A DNA stretch of 64,000 nucleotides, from positions 1 to 64,000 of the forward strand of contig NZ_JANFAU010000014.1 in the NCBI RefSeq assembly GCF_026130605.1. Direction: 5' to 3'. The notes under the pieces are model-generated. The model ran no database searches. It had not been told where the DNA came from and saw nothing but the letters and a program-made list of their open reading frames with translations. The position numbers were made by a program, and so were the translations under genes. Source of the DNA: Sphingomonas lycopersici. GTDB lineage: Bacteria; Pseudomonadota; Alphaproteobacteria; Sphingomonadales; Sphingomonadaceae. Positions 41,031 to 49,600 of the stretch are shown in pieces (within the stretch, counting starts at the first letter, position 1; each line of letters starts with the position of its first letter).

Positions 41031-41885
41031 TTAGGCCTGCGCGGCCTTGCGCCCCCACCGTCGCCGCGCGACGAGCGCCGCCGCGGCCGCGCCGAACAGC
41101 AGGACCATCGGCGGCGCGGGCACCGGCGTCGGGTTGCCGCTGCTCGATCCGCTGCTGCCGGTCGAGCTCCATCCGCCCGACGAGCTGCTGCTCGATGACG
41201 TCGAGGATGAGGACGACGTCGACGACGAGGTGGAGGATGACGTGGACGACGAGGTCGACGACGAGGTGGAGGTGGAAACGTTCCCGCTCGACGACGACGT
41301 GCTGCTGACGTTGCCGCTCGACGTGGAAGATGTGCTGCTCACCCCGCCGGTCGAGCTTGAGGTGGATGACCCGCCCGTCGAGGAGGAGGTCGACGACCCG
41401 CCGGTGGAGGAGGAGGTCGACGATCCGCCCGATCCCCCCGACGAGGTCGAGCTCGAGGTCGATCCGCCGCTGGTGCTGGAGGTGGAGGAGACCACGATCC
41501 CGCTCGATCCGCCGCCGCTGCCGCCGAAGAAGCCGCCGGCGAAGAAGCCGCCGCCGAACCCGCCCCAGCCGCCGCTGCCGCCGTATACCACCGGCGGGGT
41601 GGAGGGGGTGCTGGTCTCGATGATCGGCGCGGCCGGCAACACCATCGGGGCGGATTGCATCGCCACCGGGATGTCGGCCACCGGCGGGCAAGCGGGCACC
41701 GGGCGCGCGCGCGCCATCGGCAACACCCGCTCGACCGGGCGCCGCACCGGCTTGCGCGCCACCTTCTTCTTGCTGAACTCGGTGCGCGGCTTGGCATTTT
41801 CGGCAACGTGAACCGCGCCGCCCCCGATCAGCGCGCCGCCTGCCGTGCACGCCGCAAGTTTCACCAAGGCCATCCGCACTGACAT
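41031..41885 (-). CDS. Serine-rich PEP-CTERM-like exported protein
   Basis: 284 residues with an N-terminal hydrophobic segment (ALVKLAACTAGGALIGGGAV). A basic stretch, then a proline and glycine-rich patch (YGGSGGWGGFGGGFFAGGFF), lead to a low-complexity region of about 110 residues built of S, T and G. The C-terminus is PTPVPAPPMVLLFGAAAAALVARRRWGRK, a sorting tail with short Pro motif, membrane helix and arginine cluster, as in PEP-CTERM/exosortase substrates (here PAPP replaces PEP). It is likely a surface or exopolysaccharide-associated protein. No exosortase gene lies in the window. The promoter gap to dksA is 360 bases. Confidence 0.7.
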   Translation of the reverse strand: MSVRMALVKLAACTAGGALIGGGAVHVAENAKPRTEFSKKKVARKPVRRPVERVLPMARARPVPACPPVADIPVAMQSAPMVLPAAPIIETSTPSTPPVVYGGSGGWGGFGGGFFAGGFFGGSGGGSSGIVVSSTSSTSGGSTSSSTSSGGSGGSSTSSSTGGSSTSSSTGGSSTSSSTGGVSSTSSTSSGNVSSTSSSSGNVSTSTSSSTSSSTSSSTSSSTSSSSSTSSSSSSSGGWSSTGSSGSSSGNPTPVPAPPMVLLFGAAAAALVARRRWGRKAAQA

Positions 41886-42245
41886 GGTTCTTCTCTCTAT
41901 CTTCCCGGCGAAGAACGGTCGCCGCGCTCCCCATTACGCACGATGTGCGCGCCGTGCTTGCCCGCAAAGTGCAAAGCAAAGGTTTAAGTGCAAGCGCGAT
42001 AACCATGATTAACCGCGTATTTGTGCAACACTAGGCGGCAAACGCGCCGAGCGGTTGGTAAACGTTTCAATGCGAGACAGTTTCGGCTGCGCAACAGCCG
42101 GTTCAGCGCCGCGAAAGGCACACGGTGGCAGGGATGATCGCGTGATGATCTATGGTCGCTTGTTTGCGGTCCGGCACCCGATTATAGGCGCGCCACGGAC
42201 AACGCGCAGTGGAGCAAAGGGCCTGCGCGGACGGGGAGAAGCTTG
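41886..42245. other. Gap between divergent PEP-CTERM-like gene and dksA
   Basis: No gene is seen. The AT-richer stretch 41975-42060 contains TAACCATGATTAACC at 42000-42014, which resembles CtrA half sites (TTAACCAT type) of alphaproteobacteria, and may hold both promoters. A strong ribosome binding site (GGGGAG) precedes the dksA ATG at 42246. Confidence 0.35.
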
Positions 42246-42707
42246 ATGGCGACCGCGTATGAACGAATGGAGGACGGCGGCAGCAGTCCGAACGCCTCCA
42301 ACGACTCAGATGGCTATCGACCGCACCCTGACGAACCCTTCATGTGTGAGCGGCAACAGGCTTATTTTCGTGCTAAGTTGCTCAATTGGAAGGAAGCGAT
42401 CCTGCGCGAGTCGCAGGGCACGCTGTCGCAGCTGCAGGTCGATTCGCTGCGTGAGGCCGATCTCAACGATCGCGCGTCGAGCGAGACCGACTGGTCGATC
42501 GAGCTGCGCACGCGGGATCGGCAGCGCAAGCTGATTTCCAAGATCGAGGCGGCGTTGCGTCGGCTCGACGAGGGCGAATATGGCTATTGCGAAGTGACCG
42601 GCGAGCCGATCAGCCTGGGGCGGCTGGAGGCGCGGCCGATCGCGACGATGACGGTCGAGGCGCAGGAACAGCATGAGCGCCAGGAAAAGGTCTCGCGCGA
42701 AGATTGA
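42246..42707 (+). CDS. dksA: RNA polymerase-binding transcription factor DksA
   Basis: 153 residues from the ATG at 42246; a TTG three bases earlier is a less likely start. The coiled coil (QQAYFRAKLLNWKEAILRESQGTLSQLQ, then DRASSETDWSIELRTRDRQRKLISKIEAALRRL) has acidic tip residues that reach the polymerase secondary channel. The zinc-finger region EYGYCEVTGEPISLGRLEARP keeps only one Cys, as usual in alphaproteobacteria. With ppGpp it lowers rRNA transcription and activates amino-acid promoters. The PilZ gene follows by 59 bases. Confidence 0.95.
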   Translation: MATAYERMEDGGSSPNASNDSDGYRPHPDEPFMCERQQAYFRAKLLNWKEAILRESQGTLSQLQVDSLREADLNDRASSETDWSIELRTRDRQRKLISKIEAALRRLDEGEYGYCEVTGEPISLGRLEARPIATMTVEAQEQHERQEKVSRED

Positions 42708-42766
42708 ACGCGCGATAGTGAGCGTGTTTGCAATTCCGCAAGATTTGGCGACGTATTGACGTGACG

Positions 42767-43096
42767 ATGAAGCATTTCGGCAAGAATGTCTTTGCCGACG
42801 CGAAACCCGCGGACGGCAGCCGGCGAGGGCGCGAGAGCGTCCACGTCGCCGCCCGTCTGCGCATCGTCGGTGCTGCGAGCGCGATGAAGGTCGGCATCCG
42901 TAACGTTTCGGCAGGCGGGCTGATGGCCGAGCTGCCGCGCGCGATCGCCCCCGATGCAGCGATCGAGGTCGAGCTGGCCGGGATCGGCTGGGTCTCCGGC
43001 CGCGTCGCGTGGCAGACCGCGGGGCGCGTCGGCGTCGCCTTCGATCAGGAAATCGATCCGGTGCAACTGGTCGCGGAAGAGGCCGGCGGGAAGTAA
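42767..43096 (+). CDS. PilZ-domain protein
   Basis: 109 residues from the ATG at 42767. The two c-di-GMP contacts are visible: the arginine motif in SRRGRESVHVAARLR, and NVSAGGLMAEL in place of the usual DxSxxG. Beta strands follow (AAIEVELAGIGWVSGRVAWQTAGRVGVAF). It is probably a one-domain c-di-GMP receptor in the cytoplasm. It lies downstream of dksA on the same strand. Confidence 0.85.
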   Translation: MKHFGKNVFADAKPADGSRRGRESVHVAARLRIVGAASAMKVGIRNVSAGGLMAELPRAIAPDAAIEVELAGIGWVSGRVAWQTAGRVGVAFDQEIDPVQLVAEEAGGK

Positions 43097-43167
43097 CGCC
43101 GCGCCGCGCGACGTGCCGAGCTTACGCTAACCCCTCTCCGTTCGTGCGAATGGGTTATTGCGCTCAC

Positions 43168-44418
43168 TCAGCCCGCCAGTTCACCCAAATCCAGCGCATC
43201 GAGCAGCACGCCCGGCGCCGCCTCGATCCGTGCGATCAGCGCCGGATCGTCGATCGCATCGGCGGCGATCTTTTCCGGCCAGTGCGCCTCGATCACCGCC
43301 GCGATCCGGTCGAGCTTTGCCGAGTCGACCAGGAAACGCGGGTCGACGGTCGCCGGATCGGCCACCACGCGCAGCCGCAGACATGCCGGCCCACCGCCAT
43401 TGGCCATCGATTCGCGCACATCGACCACCTCGATTGCGCGGATCGGGCCGTTGCCCGCGACATGTTCCTGCAGCCAGCCCCATACCCGCGGATTGTCACG
43501 CGCTTCGCCCGGGACGATCAGCGTCTGCCCGCCCGACGGCGGGGTGACGAGCTGCGCGTTGAACAGATAGGATTGGATCGCATCGGCAAGGCTGACGCGA
43601 TCGGCCGGCACCTCGACGATCTCCACCTCGGGGATCGCCGCGCGGAGCCCGGCATAGAAAGTCGCCTTGTCGGCGAAGGCTTCCTCATGCGCGAACAGGG
43701 TGCGCTCGTTGGCGACCGCGACGACGTCGTTGTGGAACGCGCCGGCGGCGATCGCTGCGGGGGATTGCTCGACGAAAAAGGTGCGCGCCGGATCGAGCCG
43801 GTGCAGGCGCGCGATCGCCTCGCTCGCCTCGCGATGCTGGCGCGCCGGGAAGGGGCCGCCCGGCTCGCCATAGACGAAGATCTCGACCCCCGGCGCGGCA
43901 TGATCGGCGGCGATCCGCATATGATTGGCCGCGCCCTCGTCGCCGAACGGCGCCGGCACCGGGCCGTGCACCGCGAACGCCGGATGCGCGAAGGCGAGGC
44001 GGAGCTGCGCCAGCGTCTCGGGCCATTCGTGGCTGCGATGCGGCATGGTGACGAGGTTGGCGACGGTCAGGTGGCAGCGCGCGTCGTCGCTGTCCGCTGC
44101 CGGGGAAACGGTGGCGGCATTGGCCGCCCACATCGCGGAGGCGGAGAGCGCGCGGGCACGCAGATGCGGCGCGGCGCGTGCATAGTCGGTCGCCAGCGCG
44201 GCGAGCCAGCGATGATCGGGCCGCGGATGCGGGAGCAAGATCCCCTGCGTCAGCCCCAAAGCGAGGTTGGCGCGCATCTTGGCGATGCCCTGCAGCGCGG
44301 CGGCGCGTGGGTGGGCGACATGCCCGGCATTGCGCGTCGCGGCGAGGTTGCCGGGGCTGAGCCCGGCATAATTGTGGCTCGGCCCGACGAGGCCGTCGAA
44401 GTTGATCTCGCGGATCAT
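43168..44418 (-). CDS. astB: N-succinylarginine dihydrolase
   Basis: 416 residues. The AstB signatures are INFDGLVGPSHNYAGLSPGNLAATRN at the start, then MWAANAATVSPAADSDD, GDEGAANHMR, and the late ESMANGGGPACLRLRV. The catalytic Cys lies in the last (GGPAC). It hydrolyses succinylarginine to succinylornithine, ammonia and CO2. It overlaps astA by four bases (ATGA), last gene of the M20-astA-astB operon. Confidence 0.95.
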   Translation of the reverse strand: MIREINFDGLVGPSHNYAGLSPGNLAATRNAGHVAHPRAAALQGIAKMRANLALGLTQGILLPHPRPDHRWLAALATDYARAAPHLRARALSASAMWAANAATVSPAADSDDARCHLTVANLVTMPHRSHEWPETLAQLRLAFAHPAFAVHGPVPAPFGDEGAANHMRIAADHAAPGVEIFVYGEPGGPFPARQHREASEAIARLHRLDPARTFFVEQSPAAIAAGAFHNDVVAVANERTLFAHEEAFADKATFYAGLRAAIPEVEIVEVPADRVSLADAIQSYLFNAQLVTPPSGGQTLIVPGEARDNPRVWGWLQEHVAGNGPIRAIEVVDVRESMANGGGPACLRLRVVADPATVDPRFLVDSAKLDRIAAVIEAHWPEKIAADAIDDPALIARIEAAPGVLLDALDLGELAG

Positions 44419-45431
44419 GTCCGCGCCATATAGGTGACCTTATCGTCTTCCCGCGCGCCGATCGCCTTGGCGCTGGCCGCATCGAGCACGATCGCCTCGG
44501 CCACCTCGCGGACATTGCCGAGCGCGCAGCGGAAATCGGCCAGCGTGCCGCGCGCGACCAATGCGGGGGTGCCGCCCTCGCGGTCGATCGCGATCACCGC
44601 GCTCTCGCGCGCCTCGCGGATCGAGCGGACATTGTCGGTGCGCGCGGTCATCGTCGGGCCACCGTCGAAGATGTCGATATAATTTTCGAACGCGAACCCC
44701 TCATTCTCCAGCATTCGCATCGCGGCACGGCCCGAGGGGTGGGGGAGGCCGATCGCGGCGCGCGCGCTTTCGGAGAGCATTGCGGTGTAGATCGGATGCT
44801 TGGGCATCAGATCGGCGATGAACTGGTGCCCGTGGATCGCATTATATTGATCCGCATCCTGGAAGTTCATCCCGAAGAAGCGCCCGGCGAGCCCGTCCCA
44901 GAAGGGCGATCCACCGGCCTCGTCGATGATCCCGCGCAATTCGGCGAGGATGCGATCGGCGAAGCGCCGACGGTGCATCTTGATGAAGAGGTAGCGGCTG
45001 CGCGCGAGCAGCATCCCGAGCCCGCCGGCGCGCTCGCCGGGGTGGAGGAACAGCCCGCCGACCTCGCTCGATCCCTCCAGATCGGTGGTCAGCGACAGCA
45101 TTTCGGCGCGGAAAGTGCGGCCGAGCTGGTCGCTATGCTGGGTCAGCGTGCTGAGCCGATAGCTGTAGAAAGGGTGGCGCTGCCCGACCTGGGTGAACAG
45201 CTGGCAGGTGCCGCGCACTTCCCCGGTCTCGGTATTCTCGAGGATCAGCACGAAGGCTTCGTCGTCGAGCGCGCCTTCGGTGCGGGCGAAGGCATTGCTG
45301 CTGCGTTCGAGCTTGGCCTTCAGCGCGCGGCGGTCAGCCGGCAGGTTGGTGAAGCCGCCCCCGGTCAGCTTGGCCATTTCGTAGAGATGCGGCAGATCGG
45401 CCTCGCTGGCCGCGCGGATGACGAAGGTCAC
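44415..45431 (-). CDS. astA: Arginine N-succinyltransferase
   Basis: 338 residues from a GTG at 45431, overlapping the M20 hydrolase stop as GTGA. GNAT-fold enzyme: VIRAASEADLPHLYEMAKLTGGGFTNLPADR, then LTTDLEGSSEVGGLFLHPGERAGGLGMLLARSRYLFI, and DADQYNAIHGHQFIADLMPKHPIY. It transfers succinyl from succinyl-CoA to arginine, first step of the AST catabolic pathway. The short GTG start is supported by the coupling and the conserved 'VIRAA' N-terminus. Confidence 0.95.
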   Translation of the reverse strand: MTFVIRAASEADLPHLYEMAKLTGGGFTNLPADRRALKAKLERSSNAFARTEGALDDEAFVLILENTETGEVRGTCQLFTQVGQRHPFYSYRLSTLTQHSDQLGRTFRAEMLSLTTDLEGSSEVGGLFLHPGERAGGLGMLLARSRYLFIKMHRRRFADRILAELRGIIDEAGGSPFWDGLAGRFFGMNFQDADQYNAIHGHQFIADLMPKHPIYTAMLSESARAAIGLPHPSGRAAMRMLENEGFAFENYIDIFDGGPTMTARTDNVRSIREARESAVIAIDREGGTPALVARGTLADFRCALGNVREVAEAIVLDAASAKAIGAREDDKVTYMART

Positions 45432-46627
45432 AGCCGGCCCTCCGCGATGCGCAACATGGTGACGGCGGAGAGCGCGGCGCGCTCCGGCAGGCTGTCGACG
45501 ATCAAAAATTCCTCCCCCGAATGGATTGCTCCGCCGCGCGCGCCCATCGTGTCCACCACCGGGACGCCGCACGCCGCGATATTGTTGCCGTCGCACACCC
45601 CGCCGGTCGCGCGCCACGCGATCGTCAGGCCGAGATCGCTGCCGGCATCGCGCACCAGCCCGAACAGCCGCTCGGCGCCCGGGTCGATCGGCTTGGGCGG
45701 GCGGTTGAACCCGCCGTGGATCTCGACATGCACGTCATGCGCCGCGGCGACCTCTGCCACCGCGGCATCGATCGCGGCGCGGGCGCGGTCGATCTCGGCC
45801 TGCGCGGCAGGGCGGAAATTGACGCGGAGCACCGCCAGATCGGGGACGACATTGTTCGGCCCGCCGCCGTCGACCCGCGCCGGATTGACCGCGAGGCTCG
45901 GCGAGCGCGCGGCGGCGAGCCGCAACGCGATATCCGCCGCCGCGACGATCGCGTTGCGTCCGTCTTCCGGGTTGCGCCCGGCATGCGCGGCGCGGCCGCG
46001 GACGACGATCGAGAAATTGCCGGTGCCGCCGCGCGCGCCGGCGAGCGTGCCGTCGGGCAAAGCGGGTTCGTAGGTCAGCGCCGCCTTCTTGCCGCGCGCC
46101 AGCGCGGCGATCAGCGCGGCGGAGGAGAAGGAGCCGGTTTCCTCGTCGGAATTGATCAGCACGTCATAGCCGATCGCGCTCCCCGTCGCCTCGACCCCTT
46201 CGAGCGCGGCGAGCATCACCGCGAGCCCGCCCTTCATGTCGGCGACGCCGGGGCCGTTGATCGTCCCGTCGGGGTGGTCGACGAGCGTCTGGAACGGGTG
46301 GTCGACCGGAAACACCGTGTCCATATGCCCGGTGAGCAGCAGCCGCAGCGGCGCTGCGGGACGGACCGCGAGGTGGAGGTGACGGCCATGCGCGATCGGC
46401 TCGACCACGCCCGCCGCGGTGACGCGCTCCGCCGGCGCCGCGTCGACCAGCCGGACGTCGCCTGGCAGCCCGGCGAAGGCGTCGGCGAGCATCTCCGCCA
46501 CCGTCGCCAGCCCGGCGATATTGCCGGTGCCGCTGTTGACCGCGGCCCATTGTCGCACCCGCGCGAGCATCGGCGAGGCCGCCGCCTGCTCGATCGCGAT
46601 CCGTTCGTTCGCTGATATCCCCGTCAT
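45428..46627 (-). CDS. M20-family hydrolase of the AST operon
   Basis: 399 residues. The di-zinc M20 motifs are intact: LTGHMDTVFP, GPGVADMKGG, SDEETGS (catalytic Glu), LTYEP and the C-terminal GAIHSGEEFL. It is closest in style to carboxypeptidase G2/ArgE-type hydrolases. It is translated together with astA and astB. The normal pathway ends with AstE, an M14 enzyme that removes succinate from succinylglutamate; this M20 protein could supply that desuccinylase step. astC and astD are not in the window. Confidence 0.85.
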   Translation of the reverse strand: MTGISANERIAIEQAAASPMLARVRQWAAVNSGTGNIAGLATVAEMLADAFAGLPGDVRLVDAAPAERVTAAGVVEPIAHGRHLHLAVRPAAPLRLLLTGHMDTVFPVDHPFQTLVDHPDGTINGPGVADMKGGLAVMLAALEGVEATGSAIGYDVLINSDEETGSFSSAALIAALARGKKAALTYEPALPDGTLAGARGGTGNFSIVVRGRAAHAGRNPEDGRNAIVAAADIALRLAAARSPSLAVNPARVDGGGPNNVVPDLAVLRVNFRPAAQAEIDRARAAIDAAVAEVAAAHDVHVEIHGGFNRPPKPIDPGAERLFGLVRDAGSDLGLTIAWRATGGVCDGNNIAACGVPVVDTMGARGGAIHSGEEFLIVDSLPERAALSAVTMLRIAEGRL

Positions 46628-46700
46628 CCGCGAGTGGTAGCGCGGTTGAGGGGGTGGTGGGAAGGCGTCGAGGAAGCGATTATTCCGTTCCTCGCCTTAT

Positions 46701-46820
46701 CCTCCCCTCCCTTGAACAAGGAAGGGGTCGGGGGTGGGTTGGCCTGCGGGGGCACCGATCCGCGCGCCTCAAACCCACCCACCCCCAGCCCCTCCCTTCA
46801 CAAGGGAGGGGAGTAAAAAG
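46701..46820. repeat. Palindromic repeat family A, pair 3
   Basis: Left member 46701-46744 (CTCCCCTCCCTTGAACAAGG, then AAGGGGTCGGGGGTGGG). Right member 46771-46820, inverted (CCCACCCACCCCCAGCCCCT, then CCCTTCACAAGGGAGGGG). It sits between the M20 and DUF481 genes, both on the minus strand. Confidence 0.8.
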
Positions 46821-46836
46821 AGAAGGGCGGAGGGGA

Positions 46837-47772
46837 TCAGAACGTATAGACCAGCGACGCCCGGCTGGTGGTGTCGGTGGTGCGGCGCCCGGCGGGCGGG
46901 GTGCTTTCATATTGCACGACATAGGAAAGCTGCGCGGAGAGCGGCCCGACGACGCGCGCGGCGAGCGCGGTCGTCCCGCTGACGGTGGAATTATACCGTT
47001 CGAGATAGGCCGAGGCGACCTGCGTCAGCTTGAGCCCGGGGGTGAATTTCCACGCGAAATCGAGGCTGCCGCGCGCCGCGAGGCTGCTCTGCGTCGTCGC
47101 GTCGGTGAAGGCGGTGTAGCGATAGGCCGGCCCGAGCTCGAGATCGAGCTTCATCGCCGGGGTCTGGATCGCGCTGTAGCCGGCGCCGATCGAGGTCGAA
47201 TAACGCTGGTCGTACCCGAGGAAGCGATCGGACTCGAATTGCCCCGCGCCATAGATGTAGCGGCGCGAATCGATCTTATAATTGGGTTCGTAGCTGGCGA
47301 GATAATGTTCGCGCGTCGTCACCCCGAGGCTGCGCTGGTAATCGGCCTGCAGCCGTACCTTGTGGCGCCATTCCAGCCCCTCGCGAGTCAGATCGAGCAC
47401 GCCGGTCGCGCCGACCGTTTCGCTGTTGCCGGTGGTGAGATAGCCGCCGAGCTCGGCACGCCCGCGCCACAGGTTGAACACCCCCGCCTCGCGCACGCGG
47501 GTATCGTTCGCGCGCTTGCGCTCGGCGCGCCAGGTTTCCGCGATCCGCGCCACCGCGTCGCCGCTCGCCGGATCGGCGGTGCGGGCATATTTGACGATCG
47601 TGGAGACTTCGCCGTCGTTGCCCGAGGCGATCGCCGCTTCCAGCATCGCGCGGATCGGGGCGGGGACCGCGACTTCCTCCTGCTCGTGCGGTTTGTCGTC
47701 CGTCGTCGCCGCGGCCGCGGCGGGAACGGTGGTGGCAAGCAGCAGCGGTAGGGCAAATAGGGGCGCGCGCAT
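46837..47772 (-). CDS. DUF481-family outer-membrane protein
   Basis: 311 residues. A signal peptide (MRAPLFALPLLLATTVPAAAA) leads to a helical region (residues 35-95) and a beta-barrel of DUF481 type beginning ELGGYLTTGNSETVGATGVLDL, with alternating aromatic strands and a terminal SLVYTF. The final Phe is the usual Bam-recognition signal. It is probably a small outer-membrane barrel made in response to envelope or salt conditions in relatives; its cargo is unknown. Confidence 0.85.
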   Translation of the reverse strand: MRAPLFALPLLLATTVPAAAAATTDDKPHEQEEVAVPAPIRAMLEAAIASGNDGEVSTIVKYARTADPASGDAVARIAETWRAERKRANDTRVREAGVFNLWRGRAELGGYLTTGNSETVGATGVLDLTREGLEWRHKVRLQADYQRSLGVTTREHYLASYEPNYKIDSRRYIYGAGQFESDRFLGYDQRYSTSIGAGYSAIQTPAMKLDLELGPAYRYTAFTDATTQSSLAARGSLDFAWKFTPGLKLTQVASAYLERYNSTVSGTTALAARVVGPLSAQLSYVVQYESTPPAGRRTTDTTSRASLVYTF

Positions 47773-47840
47773 CGGGGGAATACTAACGTTGTTTGTGGCG
47801 ATTTTGCGGGTGGATCGGCGGGGTCGCGGCGGGTTGTTGC

Positions 47841-48320
47841 TCAGCCGAGGTGATCGGCGAAGGCACGCAATATCTGCTCATAGAGCGCGCGTTTGAACGG
47901 CACGATCATCTCGGGCAGGTCGGCGGGATCGGCCCAGCGCCACGCGCGGAATTCGGGATGCGGGGTGGCGATGTCGATGTCACTGTCCGCACCGGTGAAG
48001 CGGAACAGGAACCAGCGCTGGCGCTGGCCGCGATATTTGCCCTTCCACACCTTGCCGATCAGTTCGGCGGGCAGATCGTAGGTCAGCTCCTCGGGCGCCT
48101 CGGCGACGAATTCGAGATGCTCGGGGGCGACGCCGGTTTCCTCGCCCAGCTCGCGGATCGCGGCGGCGCGCGCATCCTCACCGGGATCGATCCCGCCCTG
48201 CGGCATCTGCCACGCTTCGAGCACATTATCGATCCGCTGCCCGACGAACACGCGGCGCTCGCGGTTGATCATCATCGCGCCGGCGCACGGGCGATAGGGG
48301 AGGGAGGAAGGGCTGGTCAT
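47841..48320 (-). CDS. rppH: RNA 5'-pyrophosphohydrolase
   Basis: 159 residues from the ATG at 48320. The start MTSPSSLPYRPCAGAMMINRERRVFVGQRID is the usual RppH N-terminus, and the Nudix box is complete (GGIDPGEDARAAAIRELGEETGV). The tail WRWADPADLPEMIVPFKRALYEQIL also matches. It removes pyrophosphate from triphosphorylated mRNA 5' ends and starts mRNA decay. Confidence 0.93.
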   Translation of the reverse strand: MTSPSSLPYRPCAGAMMINRERRVFVGQRIDNVLEAWQMPQGGIDPGEDARAAAIRELGEETGVAPEHLEFVAEAPEELTYDLPAELIGKVWKGKYRGQRQRWFLFRFTGADSDIDIATPHPEFRAWRWADPADLPEMIVPFKRALYEQILRAFADHLG

Positions 48321-48388
48321 GACGCAGCAACCGCTATCCGATGCGATGCGATGCGACCAGCCCTCAACGGGCGCCACCACGCCCCTTT

Positions 48389-48440
48389 CGTGCTCCCGCG
48401 AAGGCGGAAGCCCAGCCTGTGTCCCCGCCTTCGCGGGGAC
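48389..48440. repeat. Palindromic repeat family B variant
   Basis: GTGCTCCCGCGAAGGCGGAAGCCCAG is followed by GTCCCCGC-CTTC-GCGGGGAC at 48421-48440, a perfect 8-bp stem. It lies between the rppH and esterase genes. Confidence 0.6.
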
Positions 48441-48460
48441 ACAGGGCTCGGGATGAAGAG

Positions 48461-49417
48461 TTACGCCGCGCGCGCTTCTCCGATCGCCTGTTTCAGCACC
48501 GCGAGATAGCCCGCGACATCGGCAGCCGCAGAAGGGATCGCCTGGCGCAGCGTGACGAAGCCGTGGATATTGCCCTTCGCCTCGCGCAGCGTCACCGGCA
48601 CCCCGGCGAGCGCCAGCGCGGCGGCATAAGCGCGGCCCTGATCGCGGATCGGATCGAGGCTGGCGGTGACGATCACCGCCGGCGGCAGCCCGGCGAGGTC
48701 GCCCGCCAGCGGCGAGCCCTTCACATGCAGCACATCGGCCGCATAATGGTCGCCGAACCAGATCATCCCGTCGCGGGTCAGCAGATAGCCGTCGGCGAAA
48801 TCGTTGAACGAGGGATATTCCTTGCTCATGTCCGCCGCCGGATAGATCGGCGCCTGGACGATCACCGGCACCGCGGCGGGGGCGTCGCGCAAGGTCATCG
48901 CGGTGACGATCGTCAGATTGCCGCCCGCGCTGTCCCCCGCGAGCACCAGCCCGGTCGCCTCGCGTCCGAGGTCTGCCGGGTTGCCGGCGATCCAGCGCGC
49001 CGCCGCCTCGCAATCGTCGGGCGCGGCGGGCCACGGCGCCTCGGGGGCGAGGCGATAGTCGATCGACACCACCGGCAGATCGAGCTGGCGCGCCATTTCG
49101 GCGGTGAAGCTCGCATGCGTGTCGATATCGCCGATCACGAAGCCGCCGCCGTGGTAGAATACCACCACCGGCCCCGGCCCACGCGTCGCGCGCGCGTCGA
49201 ATAGCCGCGCCCTGATCGTCCCGCCGGGGCCGGGGATCGCGAGATCCTTGATCACCGCCAGTTCGCCGACCGGCGGATCGGCGATGTCCTTCATCGCCAG
49301 ATAAACGGCGCGCGCCTCGGCCGGCTGCTGCTCGTGCATCTTCGGCCCCGGTACGTTGTTGAGATAATCGAGAAAGGCGCGCACGTCCGGGCGGACATAG
49401 GGGCCGGTGGTGGTCAT
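48461..49417 (-). CDS. Alpha/beta-hydrolase (HSL-family esterase/lipase)
   Basis: 318 residues from the ATG at 49417 (GAGA upstream). The HSL oxyanion motif is VVVFYHGGGFVIGDIDTHASF, the nucleophile is in LAGDSAGGNLT, and the acid and His lie in DPIRDQG and GNIHGFVTL. The N-terminal cap begins RPDVRAFLDYLNNVPG. It probably hydrolyses short acyl esters; the natural substrate is unknown. It is divergent from korA. Confidence 0.88.
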   Translation of the reverse strand: MTTTGPYVRPDVRAFLDYLNNVPGPKMHEQQPAEARAVYLAMKDIADPPVGELAVIKDLAIPGPGGTIRARLFDARATRGPGPVVVFYHGGGFVIGDIDTHASFTAEMARQLDLPVVSIDYRLAPEAPWPAAPDDCEAAARWIAGNPADLGREATGLVLAGDSAGGNLTIVTAMTLRDAPAAVPVIVQAPIYPAADMSKEYPSFNDFADGYLLTRDGMIWFGDHYAADVLHVKGSPLAGDLAGLPPAVIVTASLDPIRDQGRAYAAALALAGVPVTLREAKGNIHGFVTLRQAIPSAAADVAGYLAVLKQAIGEARAA

Positions 49418-49600
49418 CGCGTCGTCTCTCCATTCAGGTTCGTTTTTGCAACGCGATCCTGCAGCATAAGATGTGCTGCGTCCACATGCGCCGATAGCGC
49501 GTCTTGTCATGCCGCCATATCATTCTACGTTGGATCATGGAGAAATGAGGGCGTAAAGGCCCTCCGCACGCGAAACCGAAGTCCGACAGGAAATTGCCGC

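Noticed and set aside
41047..41811. An acidic open frame (rich in Val, Glu, Asp, Pro) opposite the serine-rich gene
   Set aside because: It is the complement of the Ser/Thr/Gly repeats; the minus-strand protein has a proper start and sorting tail.
42000..42014. CtrA binding site upstream of dksA and the PEP-CTERM-like gene
   Set aside because: Only half-site similarity (TAACCAT and TTAACC) without the full TTAA-N7-TTAA spacing; kept as a note only.
43135..43160. Possible terminator between the PilZ gene and astB
   Set aside because: Only a weak AACCC/GGGTT dyad with a long loop and no T run.
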